Assembly (NCBI GenBank): GCA_013695175.1
Contig: JACDAZ010000328.1
Coordinates: 1-6,990, forward strand
DNA: 6,990 nucleotides
Direction: 5' to 3'
Source: Flavisolibacter sp.
GTDB taxonomy: Bacteria > Bacteroidota > Bacteroidia > Chitinophagales > Chitinophagaceae
The position numbers and the translations under genes are program-made. This document shows positions 1-6,667 of this stretch, piece after piece. How positions within the stretch are numbered: the stretch's first letter is position 1; each line of letters begins with the position of its first letter. A model generated the notes under the pieces. It did not search any database. It saw nothing but the letters and a program-made list of their open reading frames with translations, and had not been told where the DNA came from.

Positions 1-3000
1 GAGCGGGTTGTGCAGGGAAAAGTTACTGATTCGCAAACCAATTTACCGCTACCCGGTGCTTCTATTTCTATTAAGGGTAGCAGGGTAGGTGCTACCACTA
101 ATGCAGAAGGAGAATTTACTTTAAACTTACCAAATTCAGCCCGTGTGCTGGTAGTTTCATCTGTTGGATATTCTTCACGGGAAATTACAATTGGCACGAG
201 CACTAATTTAGATGTTAGCTTAACAATAGCAGAAAGTTCATTAGATGAAGTCGTGGTTGTAGCATATGGACAACAACAACGTCGTGCAGTTACAGGTGCA
301 ATAAGTTCTGTATCCGCAGAAAAAATTCAAAGGCAACAGGTAGTATCTGTTACACAGGCTTTGCAAGGTTTGGCTGCCGGAGTTTTAGTAATAAATTCAA
401 CAGGTCAGCCGGGTGATAATCCTGTTATTCGTATACGAGGTATAGGTTCAGTAAATGCAAGTGCTGATCCTTTAATTGTGGTAGATGGTATTCCGTTTGC
501 AGGGAACCTGAATACGCTGAACCCTAATGATATTGAAAGCATGAATGTGCTGAAAGATGCAACTGCAACAGCGCTGTATGGTTCAAGGGCCGCTAATGGT
601 GTTATATTAATTACAACAAAAACCGGCAGAAGAGGAAAAGCTGCTGAAATTAATGCTTATTCTTCATACGGTGTATCATCCAGAGCCGTACCAGAATATC
701 CATATGTATCTGCTGAACAGTACATAAAATTAGCATGGGAAGCACAATACAATACGGCAGTGAGACTTACCAACCTTACAATTGGTCCCGGTCAGTATGC
801 AACAAATAATTTAATAAGAGGCACAAACGGTTTACAATACAATCCTTATAATGTTCCCAACCCAATTGATACCAATGGCAATTTGGTAGCCGGTGCCGAA
901 TTATTATGGGAAACTGATTGGACTAAAGAAGTGGCTAACAACAGTGCCTCCAGGAAAAATGTAGGTGTAGGTGTATCTGGTGGAGCAGAAAACATTCGTT
1001 ATTATTTATCTGCAGATTATTTAAACCAGGATGGTTATATCATCAATTCAAATTTTAAAAGGATTACTGCAAGATTAAATACAGATGCAGATTTACGCAA
1101 CTGGTTAAAAGTGGGATTAAATATGACTGTATCTAATTCTAATCAAAATTATCCCGATCAGGCTGGTACTGCTTTTAGAAATGCAGTTCAATGGGGTCGC
1201 TTGCTTTCTTCAATATATCCTTTGCATATGCGTGATGAAACAGGAGGTTTATTATTAGATGCAGATGGCAAACCACAATTTGATTTTGGCAGTACACTTC
1301 CGGGGAGAACGTTTAACCATGCAAGACCTGCTGGACCTAATGTAAATGCTGTAGCAATTCAAACCCTTGATAAGAACCTCAACGACCGGCTTCAAACATC
1401 TATGAACACATTTGGCGAAGTTAAATTCAATAACAATTTTAGTTTCCGCTCTAATTTGGGTGTAGACCGTTATGTGTTGTCAACATTATCATATAATAAT
1501 CCCACATTTGGTGATGCCGCTTCTATTAGGGGAAGAGTGACCAGAAGTCGTGGTTTAACAACAGCATGGACATGGAATAATATGGTTAATTATAACCAGT
1601 CCTTTGGCGAACATACAGTAGGAGCTATGGTGAGCACTGAAGCTTATGATTTTAAAGCAGAAAATATATCTGCAGCCAGAACAGGTTTTCCATTGCCTAA
1701 TCTTTTTGAAATAGGAGCCGGATCAACTTTAGAATCATCCAGTTCTTCAACTAACCATACAAGGCTTGAGAGCTACCTTGGAAGAGCTACCTACAATTTT
1801 GCAAATAAATATTTCCTGGAAGGAACATTAAGACGTGATGGTTCTACAAGATTTTTACCTGAGAAAAGATGGGGTACATTTTATGCCGTTGGTGCATCAT
1901 GGGTCATCAGTGGAGAAAATTTTATGAGCGCACTGAATGCTGTTAGTTATTTGAAGTTAAGAGCTTCATATGGTGAAGTGGGTAATAATGAAATATTGGT
2001 TGCAGGAACACAAAATCAATCATACTTTCCTTATTTAAGTGATTTTTCAACTGGTTGGAATAATCTCAGTTTTCCCGGTGTGATTTTAGGTGGATTAGGT
2101 AATCCTGATATTACATGGGAAAAATTAGGTACTTATAATATCGGTCTTGATTTTACTGTTTTAAATAACAGGATCAATGGTTCTGTAGAGTATTACAACA
2201 AAAATACTTTTGATTTAATTTTTCCACGACCACTTCCTGCATCCAGTGGTGTGGCTTCAATTACTGAAAACATTGGTAAACTCAAAAACAGTGGTATAGA
2301 AGTAAGTTTAACATCGAGGAATTTTACAACAAGAAACTTCACCTGGGAAACAGGATTAAACTTTGCCACTCTTAAAAATGAGATAACAAAACTGCCTCAG
2401 GAGTTTATTCAACAGGGGGCATATCGTTTGGAAGTAGGGCGCAGCCTTAATGAGTTTTATATTTATGAATGGGCTGGTGTTGATGCAAACACAGGTGAAC
2501 CACAATGGTATGCTGACGAAATAGTAAGTGGCACTCCAACAGGGAAAAAAATAATCGTAAATAGCAATAGCAATGCAACACGCTATTATTATGGAACCGC
2601 ATTACCAAAAATTACAGGTGGGTTCAATAGCAATATGAACTTTAAGTCGTTCGACTTTTCTTTCCTGATAAATTTTGCATTTGGTGGTAAAGTTTTAGAT
2701 ACAGATTATATTGGTTTAATGCATGGATTTTCTGCCGTAGGAAGACAATTGCATACTGATATTCTTAACAGGTGGCAAAAGCCGGGGGATGTAACGGATG
2801 TACCAAAACTTACATTTCAAAATAAAAATTATGGTGATCCTTCAACCAGGCATTTATTCAGCGGTGACTATGCTAGACTGAGAAACATAACAATTGGTTA
2901 TTCATTACCTGCTACTATTTTACAAAGACAAAATATAGCAACTAATTTCAGATTTTATGTTCAGGCAGATAATATGTTGACATGGGTAAAAGATGCAAAA

Positions 3001-3096
3001 AGAGGAATGGATCCTGAACTGAATCTTGCAGGTCAAACAGGCCAACGTTCTACAACTTTTAAAACAATTTCTGCAGGTTTAAACATTGGTTTCTAA
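1..3096 (+). CDS. SusC/RagA-family TonB-linked outer-membrane transporter, 5' partial
   Basis: This is the channel subunit of a SusCD-type nutrient importer in the outer membrane, driven by TonB/ExbBD. The frame is open from base 1 (E-R-V-V-Q-G-K-V-T-D), so the GTG at base 10 is an internal valine. The true start and signal peptide lie upstream. Visible in order: a carboxypeptidase-regulatory-like beta-sandwich (about bases 4-235, with GKVTD, LPLPGASISIKG and TTNAEGEFTL); a TonB-box-like segment DEVVVVAYG (244-270); the plug domain (about 270-640) with PLIVVDGIPF (469-498) and the SusC hallmark YGSRAANGVILITTKTG (577-627); then a long beta-barrel. It ends in ...SAGLNIGF with the terminal phenylalanine usual for outer-membrane proteins. 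About 1,030 residues are visible, near full family length. A SusD gene follows after 24 nt. The substrate is not deducible. Whether an STN domain precedes it cannot be seen. The family call is firm. Confidence 0.96.
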   Translation, partial: ERVVQGKVTDSQTNLPLPGASISIKGSRVGATTNAEGEFTLNLPNSARVLVVSSVGYSSREITIGTSTNLDVSLTIAESSLDEVVVVAYGQQQRRAVTGAISSVSAEKIQRQQVVSVTQALQGLAAGVLVINSTGQPGDNPVIRIRGIGSVNASADPLIVVDGIPFAGNLNTLNPNDIESMNVLKDATATALYGSRAANGVILITTKTGRRGKAAEINAYSSYGVSSRAVPEYPYVSAEQYIKLAWEAQYNTAVRLTNLTIGPGQYATNNLIRGTNGLQYNPYNVPNPIDTNGNLVAGAELLWETDWTKEVANNSASRKNVGVGVSGGAENIRYYLSADYLNQDGYIINSNFKRITARLNTDADLRNWLKVGLNMTVSNSNQNYPDQAGTAFRNAVQWGRLLSSIYPLHMRDETGGLLLDADGKPQFDFGSTLPGRTFNHARPAGPNVNAVAIQTLDKNLNDRLQTSMNTFGEVKFNNNFSFRSNLGVDRYVLSTLSYNNPTFGDAASIRGRVTRSRGLTTAWTWNNMVNYNQSFGEHTVGAMVSTEAYDFKAENISAARTGFPLPNLFEIGAGSTLESSSSSTNHTRLESYLGRATYNFANKYFLEGTLRRDGSTRFLPEKRWGTFYAVGASWVISGENFMSALNAVSYLKLRASYGEVGNNEILVAGTQNQSYFPYLSDFSTGWNNLSFPGVILGGLGNPDITWEKLGTYNIGLDFTVLNNRINGSVEYYNKNTFDLIFPRPLPASSGVASITENIGKLKNSGIEVSLTSRNFTTRNFTWETGLNFATLKNEITKLPQEFIQQGAYRLEVGRSLNEFYIYEWAGVDANTGEPQWYADEIVSGTPTGKKIIVNSNSNATRYYYGTALPKITGGFNSNMNFKSFDFSFLINFAFGGKVLDTDYIGLMHGFSAVGRQLHTDILNRWQKPGDVTDVPKLTFQNKNYGDPSTRHLFSGDYARLRNITIGYSLPATILQRQNIATNFRFYVQADNMLTWVKDAKRGMDPELNLAGQTGQRSTTFKTISAGLNIGF

Positions 3097-3120
3097 AAAT
3101 TATTATTACAATTTATTATT

Positions 3121-4545
3121 ATGATTACAAGTTTTTTAAAAATATTTATCTCATTGCTGGTTATAAGCTCAGTAATGGGAGGGTGTAAAAAAAGTTTTCT
3201 TGATGAACCCAGACCAGGAACGTCAGTTGCTTCTACAGATGTATTTGCTACTGACCAGGGCGTTAGAGCTTACTTTAATGGTATTTACAGGAGATTCCGG
3301 ATTCAATATGGAACAGCTGCAGATGCATGGGGTATTGCCTCTATTAACCTGGCAAGAGAAGTTAAAGGAACTGATGTAGTATTACCAAATGTTAACTGGT
3401 ATACGTTTGACTATGAACATGATAACAGGGAGCCTGTATATAGAAGAGTAGTATTTACATGGGGATATTTTTATGACTTTATCAACCAGGCAAATAATTT
3501 AATTCAAGGTGTAACAGCTTCAAGTTTATCTGATGCTTCAAAAAGCCGCTTCATAGCAGAAGCAAGAGCCATTCGTGCATGGTGTTATTTTGAATTGTTG
3601 CGGGAGTTTTCACATGCATATGTAAAAAATCCAAATGGGCCTGGTGTACCCATTTATTTAGAACCTGCTACAGCCGCAACACGTGGAAACCCCAGATCAT
3701 CTATATCAGAAGTATATACTCTTATTGTTGATGATTTAAAATTTGCTGTAGCAAATTTAGGAACAACAAGACAGTTGAAAGATGTAATAAATAAAGATGT
3801 TGCAAACGGCATTTTAGCAAGAGTATACCTGGAGATGGGAGATTGGGGAAATGCAAAAACAACTGCACAGGCTGCAAAAGCTAGTTATGCTTTAAATGCT
3901 GCTAATTATAATACTCCATTCACAAGTATTGATAAATCTGAAGTAATGTGGGGCTTTCCTCAATCTGCAGATCAAACTATTTTTTATGGTACACCATCAG
4001 CATTTTGGGGTCATACCGGTGTAGGTTATTTTAATTTTTATGTGGATTCTATTTTTGTTAATACTTTTTCTGCAACAGATATAAGGAAAACAAATTTTTA
4101 TACTACAGCATTTACTGATTTCCGCAGATGGCGTTCCAGTAAATTTGGTACAACCACACGTTTTGAAGATCATTTTATAATGATGAGAGTAGCAGAAATG
4201 TGGTTGATTGAAGCAGAGGCCAAAGCCAGGTTGGGTGAAGCAGACGCAGGTGATATTTTATTTACACTTCAAAAAAACAGGGATCCGCAAGCAGTTCAAT
4301 CTGGCAATACCGGGCAAGATCTGATAAATGAAATTTTATTGGAAAGGAGGAAAGAATTGTTCGGAGAAATTGGTATAAGTTATCTAGATTTAAAAAGACT
4401 TGGCTTACCTCTTGAACGTAGTGTAGGGCATCCTTCTGTGTACAGGTTTAGTATTCCGGGTAACTCTGACAGGTACACATTAAAAATACCCCAGGCAGAA
4501 ATTGATGCAAATGAAAGTTTGACTAATGCGGATCAAAATCCATAA
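3121..4545 (+). CDS. SusD/RagB-family nutrient-binding outer-membrane lipoprotein
   Basis: This is the surface lipoprotein that caps the SusC channel and helps capture substrate. The 474-residue protein starts with a lipoprotein signal peptide (residues 1-21) ending in VMGG before the lipidated Cys22. The family motif KSFLDEP follows at 24-30. SusD helical-repeat signatures are present: IAEARAIRAWCYFELLREF (145-163), VANGILARVYLEMGDW (227-242), MRVAEMWLIEAEAKARLG (355-372) and LLERRKELFGE..ISYLDLKRLG (406-428). The C-terminus keeps IPQAEIDAN (456-464) but ends in DQNP rather than the common QNPGY. It is somewhat shorter than many SusD proteins but shows no sign of damage. The ATG is preceded only by A/T-rich sequence with no Shine-Dalgarno, which is normal in Bacteroidota; the start is supported by the signal peptide right after it. 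It is co-transcribed with the SusC gene 24 nt upstream and followed by a terminator. Confidence 0.95.
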   Translation: MITSFLKIFISLLVISSVMGGCKKSFLDEPRPGTSVASTDVFATDQGVRAYFNGIYRRFRIQYGTAADAWGIASINLAREVKGTDVVLPNVNWYTFDYEHDNREPVYRRVVFTWGYFYDFINQANNLIQGVTASSLSDASKSRFIAEARAIRAWCYFELLREFSHAYVKNPNGPGVPIYLEPATAATRGNPRSSISEVYTLIVDDLKFAVANLGTTRQLKDVINKDVANGILARVYLEMGDWGNAKTTAQAAKASYALNAANYNTPFTSIDKSEVMWGFPQSADQTIFYGTPSAFWGHTGVGYFNFYVDSIFVNTFSATDIRKTNFYTTAFTDFRRWRSSKFGTTTRFEDHFIMMRVAEMWLIEAEAKARLGEADAGDILFTLQKNRDPQAVQSGNTGQDLINEILLERRKELFGEIGISYLDLKRLGLPLERSVGHPSVYRFSIPGNSDRYTLKIPQAEIDANESLTNADQNP

Positions 4546-4567
4546 CCTGATTATAACATCGTTTAAT

Positions 4568-4592
4568 GCTACCTGTTAGGTAGCTTTTTTTT
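4568..4592 (+). terminator. Intrinsic terminator of the susCD unit
   Basis: A 7-bp perfect stem (GCTACCT at 4568-4574 with AGGTAGC at 4578-4584) closes a 3-nt loop and is followed by eight Ts (4585-4592). It lies 22 nt after the SusD stop codon, in the right orientation to end the susC-susD transcript. It also separates that unit from the scar gene downstream. Confidence 0.88.
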
Positions 4593-4710
4593 GCTTCATA
4601 GAAAATTTAAGTGCCATAAAATTGTATTTAAATTTCGAATATTCATGTTTCAGTAAAATAGCAATAGTCACAAATCAGCGTTACATCATAAAAATTTGAC
4701 TTTACATACA

Positions 4711-4716
4711 AAAGGA
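4711..4716 (+). promoter_or_regulatory. Purine-rich ribosome-binding site of the scar ORF
   Basis: AAAGGA ends 8 nt before the ATG at 4725. It is the clearest Shine-Dalgarno-like element in the window and supports that start codon. The 132 nt between the preceding terminator and this ATG presumably carry the promoter of the former second susC. I could not place a convincing -33/-7 pair there. Confidence 0.55.
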
Positions 4717-4724
4717 AACAGCGT

Positions 4725-4967
4725 ATGAAAAAATTGATTTTGCTACTATTTATGGTAGGGAGTGCTTTATTGTGTTTTAGTCAATCAAGAGTTATAACCG
4801 GAAGAATAACAGATGAAACCGGCAATGCATTACCTGGAGTTACAGTAATCCAGCGTGGTACCACTAATTCAACCACAACTAATGAAGAAGGGAATCAATA
4901 TATTTGGCCTATTCCACAAACCGAAATTTTAGTAAACAGAATTTTAGTACAAAATCCTGGTTATTAA
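4725..4967 (+). pseudogene. SusC-SusD deletion scar: SusC N-terminus fused in frame to SusD C-terminus
   Basis: The 80-codon ORF combines the two ends of a susCD pair. Residues 1-20 are a signal peptide (MKKLILLLFMVGSALLCFSQ). Residues 22 to about 57 match the start of the SusC carboxypeptidase-regulatory-like domain (VITGRITDETGNALPGVTV, then TTTNEEGN). From about residue 58 the sequence switches to the extreme C-terminus of SusD: YIWPIPQTEI (59-68) and the terminal LVQNPGY (74-80). The junction lies near bases 4890-4898. A normal pair would need over 4 kb between these points, so almost all of SusC (TonB box, plug, barrel) and SusD is gone, yet the frame, RBS and a downstream terminator remain. 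The sequence differs from both ends of the intact pair upstream, so it derives from a different pair. A transport role is excluded; an exported 60-residue peptide could still be made. A misassembly is the main alternative. Confidence 0.85.
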
Positions 4968-5010
4968 TTTGGGTGATTCACTTTAACTGAATCTGAATTG
5001 TTTATTAAAT

Positions 5011-5044
5011 AAAAAGGTGTCTGAATTTCAGCACCTTTTTATTT
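5011..5044 (+). terminator. Intrinsic terminator after the scar ORF
   Basis: AAAAAGGTG (5011-5019) pairs perfectly with CACCTTTTT (5032-5040). An inner CTGA/TCAG stem (5021-5024 with 5028-5031) closes a 3-nt loop, leaving one bulged T at 5020. It sits 43 nt after the stop at 4967 and the T-tract is on the plus strand. It is probably the original terminator of the lost susCD pair. The A-tract on its left side could also give weak termination from the opposite strand. Confidence 0.8.
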
Positions 5045-5151
5045 GTAACTGATATAGTAAAAAAATTGGAAAAGTAACTATGGTTATTAATTGATCACTT
5101 TTATTTCAAGAAGTTATCTGTACCTATTACTATAATTAAATATGAAATAAA

Positions 5152-5183
5152 ATAAAAAAAGCAATAGAATGAACTATTGCTTT
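5152..5183 (-). terminator. Intrinsic terminator of the PepSY-like gene
   Basis: Read on the minus strand, AAAGCAATAG and CTATTGCTTT (5174-5183 and 5158-5167) form a 10-bp perfect stem with a 6-nt loop. A T-rich tail (complement of 5152-5160) follows. It begins 21 nt downstream of the stop codon at 5205 and fits as the end of that transcript, facing the scar unit's terminator. Confidence 0.82.
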
Positions 5184-5204
5184 AAATATAGCGTGATTAT
5201 TTTT

Positions 5205-5645
5205 TTATCCCTTAGTGTACTTTTTATTCAATTTTACATTGCCTGAACTATCTGATTGAATGTGATACCATTTTTGGTCATCATTTAATACTATATGATA
5301 AACCATACCTTCTGCAGCTGAAATAACTTCTGTAACTCCGTGAATTTTTTGATCATTAAATCTTTCTTTCACTTTAGCAATAATAAAAAGAGGTAGTTCT
5401 TTTTCCGTATAATACCGTTCAGTTTTTTTTACTTTGCCATCCTGCTCATACCATACCCTGCATTTTACCTGGTTATTTTCAAAAACTACTTCATAAAGTC
5501 CGTTATTCTCATACCAGGTTGGTTTTTCTGCCAGTGGAAAAGCAGACTTAAAATTTTTTAAAACTTGTCCATCTACTGTTGGAGAAGAATTTGCATTTGC
5601 TATACCATAAATTACCATAGCAGCAATAAGGAAGATCTTTTTCAT
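5205..5645 (-). CDS. Secreted PepSY-like (beta-lactamase-inhibitor-like fold) small protein
   Basis: This 146-residue exported protein has a signal peptide at residues 1-18 (MKKIFLIAAM..., cleavage likely after ANA). The mature part resembles the PepSY-like proteins common in Bacteroidota (the PF11396-type group, related to the BLIP fold). It shows VLKNFKSAFPLAEKPTWYE (28-46), YEVVFENN (51-58), WYEQDGKV (65-72) with RYYTEKELP (77-85), KVKERF (91-96), IHGVTEV (101-107), and a final strand pair around KWYHI (125-129) and GNVKLNKKY (135-143). The order of acidic-aromatic strands around one helix suggests two PepSY-like halves. The molecular role is not established for this group; a periplasmic or surface location is inferred from the signal peptide. 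It is transcribed alone, with its own terminator, on the same strand as the two-component genes. The assignment rests on motif pattern alone. Confidence 0.8.
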   Translation of the reverse strand: MKKIFLIAAMVIYGIANANSSPTVDGQVLKNFKSAFPLAEKPTWYENNGLYEVVFENNQVKCRVWYEQDGKVKKTERYYTEKELPLFIIAKVKERFNDQKIHGVTEVISAAEGMVYHIVLNDDQKWYHIQSDSSGNVKLNKKYTKG

Positions 5646-5835
5646 AATATCATATTTTAAAAGTTTAAAACGAAATAATTCGTAAGTAAATTACTTTATG
5701 AATGTTATGGAATAAAGCCAATTGGTATTAATGGAGATGGCTGAAATAAATAGTTGTGAAAGATTACTTAATGAACTTTCTGAAGCATGTAAATAGAAAA
5801 TTGAACTTAATGAAAATGAGGTTTAATTTTTTAGT
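5646..5835. other. Intergenic stretch between the PepSY-like gene and the hairpin
   Basis: This AT-rich stretch should hold the promoter of the PepSY-like gene near its left end. On the plus strand there is a 21-codon open frame from ATG 5731 to TAG 5794, whose frame would run a further nine codons to TAA 5824 if the TAG were sense. It has no convincing ribosome-binding site. I treat it as non-coding or, at most, a decayed gene fragment. Confidence 0.3.
5671..5696. promoter_or_regulatory. Two adjacent short inverted repeats upstream of the PepSY-like gene
   Basis: CGAA-ATAA-TTCG (5671-5682) is followed one base later by AAGTAA-A-TTACTT (5684-5696). Both lie 26-51 nt upstream of the start codon at 5645 on the minus strand, where a promoter or operator is expected. 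Such short palindromes arise easily in AT-rich DNA, and no protein is known to me to bind them, so this is only a candidate site. Confidence 0.25.
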
Positions 5836-5884
5836 AAAACCATTCATCCTAAATTAAAGATTTTAATTTAGGATGAATGGTTTT
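5836..5884 (-). terminator. Long perfect hairpin, probable bidirectional terminator of the two-component operon
   Basis: The two 23-nt arms, 5836-5858 and 5862-5884, are exact reverse complements around a 3-nt loop (5859-5861). The core is CCATTCATCCTAAATT. The hairpin starts 24 nt downstream of the response-regulator stop at 5909. A TTTT run ends the stem in minus-strand transcripts and TTTTT (5881-5885) ends it in plus-strand transcripts. Position and T-runs fit a terminator, but the stem is far longer than the others in this window (7 to 13 bp). Confidence 0.65.
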
Positions 5885-5908
5885 TAGAGATACTCAATAT
5901 TGAGGTTC

Positions 5909-6664
5909 TTATAAGTTGCCAACAACCCATTTTTTAAAAAAGGGTGCGTTCTCCTGGCTCACAATTATTAATTGTTCGTCAAAAGGTGGTTGCAGGTTAA
6001 GTTGAAGTTTTACCTTTTCGTAAGATTTAAATCCTTTAATGTAGTCAAGGTTTACTATATATTTTCTGTTTGCCCTAAAGAATATTTCAGGATCAAGGCC
6101 GGTTTCTATTTCAGAAAGATTTTTATCGTGGATATATTTTTTACCTGTTTTATCAACTACATAAACCACTTTGTTTTCTGTAAAGAGTAAAACAATATCG
6201 TTTGGTAGTAATGGAATATATTCAATTCCTTTGCGAACCAGGATGCGTTTATCCTTGTTCAACATATAGTTGGATAATTTTTTCAAACCACCATTGTTTG
6301 TAAAATGGTTTTCCAGTTTTTTGTATTTCTGAAGCGCTTTTTTTATGTCAAGCCCTGTTACGGGCTTTAGTAAATAATCTATACTGTTGTATTCAAAAAT
6401 ATCCGTAATAAACTTATTGTAAGCTGTTACAAATATTACCGGCGCCTGTATGTTTACTTTTTCAAAAATCTGGAAAGAAAGTCCATCGGTTAGCTGTACA
6501 TCTGAAAAAATAAGATCGATATTTTTTTCTAAAGAAAAGTATTCAATACCCTCCTGAATAGAATCTATTACAGCTTCCACTTCAACATCCTTCTCATCTG
6601 CCAGCAGTTCCATAATATTTTTTAATGCTGGTCCTTCGTCTTCTATTAATACTGTACGTATCAT
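5909..6664 (-). CDS. LytTR-family (LytR/AlgR-type) response regulator
   Basis: This is a complete 251-residue DNA-binding response regulator. The receiver domain (about 2-118) has the acidic pair E8-D9, phospho-acceptor D55 in FSDVQLTDG, the T80-A81 switch position in IFVTAYN, and K100-P101 in DYLLKPV. All residues needed for phosphorylation are present. A linker leads to the LytTR DNA-binding domain (about 137-250), with RILVRKG (140-146), DIVLLFTENKVVYV (156-169), the signature FFRANRKYIVNLDYIKGF (195-212) and the closing VSQENAPFFKKWV (235-247). LytTR proteins bind paired direct repeats in promoters; its targets are not evident here. The start codon lies 3 nt after the stop of the histidine kinase gene, so the two are co-transcribed and the kinase is its presumed partner. 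No clear Shine-Dalgarno precedes the ATG. Confidence 0.95.
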   Translation of the reverse strand: MIRTVLIEDEGPALKNIMELLADEKDVEVEAVIDSIQEGIEYFSLEKNIDLIFSDVQLTDGLSFQIFEKVNIQAPVIFVTAYNKFITDIFEYNSIDYLLKPVTGLDIKKALQKYKKLENHFTNNGGLKKLSNYMLNKDKRILVRKGIEYIPLLPNDIVLLFTENKVVYVVDKTGKKYIHDKNLSEIETGLDPEIFFRANRKYIVNLDYIKGFKSYEKVKLQLNLQPPFDEQLIIVSQENAPFFKKWVVGNL

Positions 6665-6667
6665 ATT

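Noticed and set aside
10..12. GTG as the start codon of the SusC gene
   Set aside because: The frame is open to base 1 and already inside the regulatory-like domain. A SusC protein needs a signal peptide before this point, so the gene is truncated by the window edge.
2555..2580. Short AATAGC/AATAGC/AATGC tandem repeat in the SusC gene
   Set aside because: It only encodes an Asn/Ser-rich loop (NSNSNAT) in the barrel, is two to three units long and stays in frame. There is no sign of a phase-variable tract.
4691..4698. AAAATTTG as a Bacteroidota -7 box (TAnnTTTG) for the scar unit
   Set aside because: It matches five of six fixed positions, but no TTTG/TTG -33 element lies about 19 bp upstream, and such A/T strings are frequent here.
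3094..4967. The 80-codon chimera as a recombination product of the intact susC and susD in this window
   Set aside because: Both halves differ clearly from the matching ends of the intact pair (for example NEEGN versus NAEGEF, and WPIPQTEI...QNPGY versus LKIPQAEI...DQNP), so it comes from another pair.
5045..5151. Possible small gene or RNA between the convergent terminators
   Set aside because: No open frame of note, no stable hairpin other than the terminators, and no recognisable RNA motif. It appears to be plain AT-rich spacer.
5972..6190. 72-codon plus-strand open frame
   Set aside because: It is the antisense shadow of the LytTR domain of the response regulator, with F/Y/K-rich composition and no family motifs.
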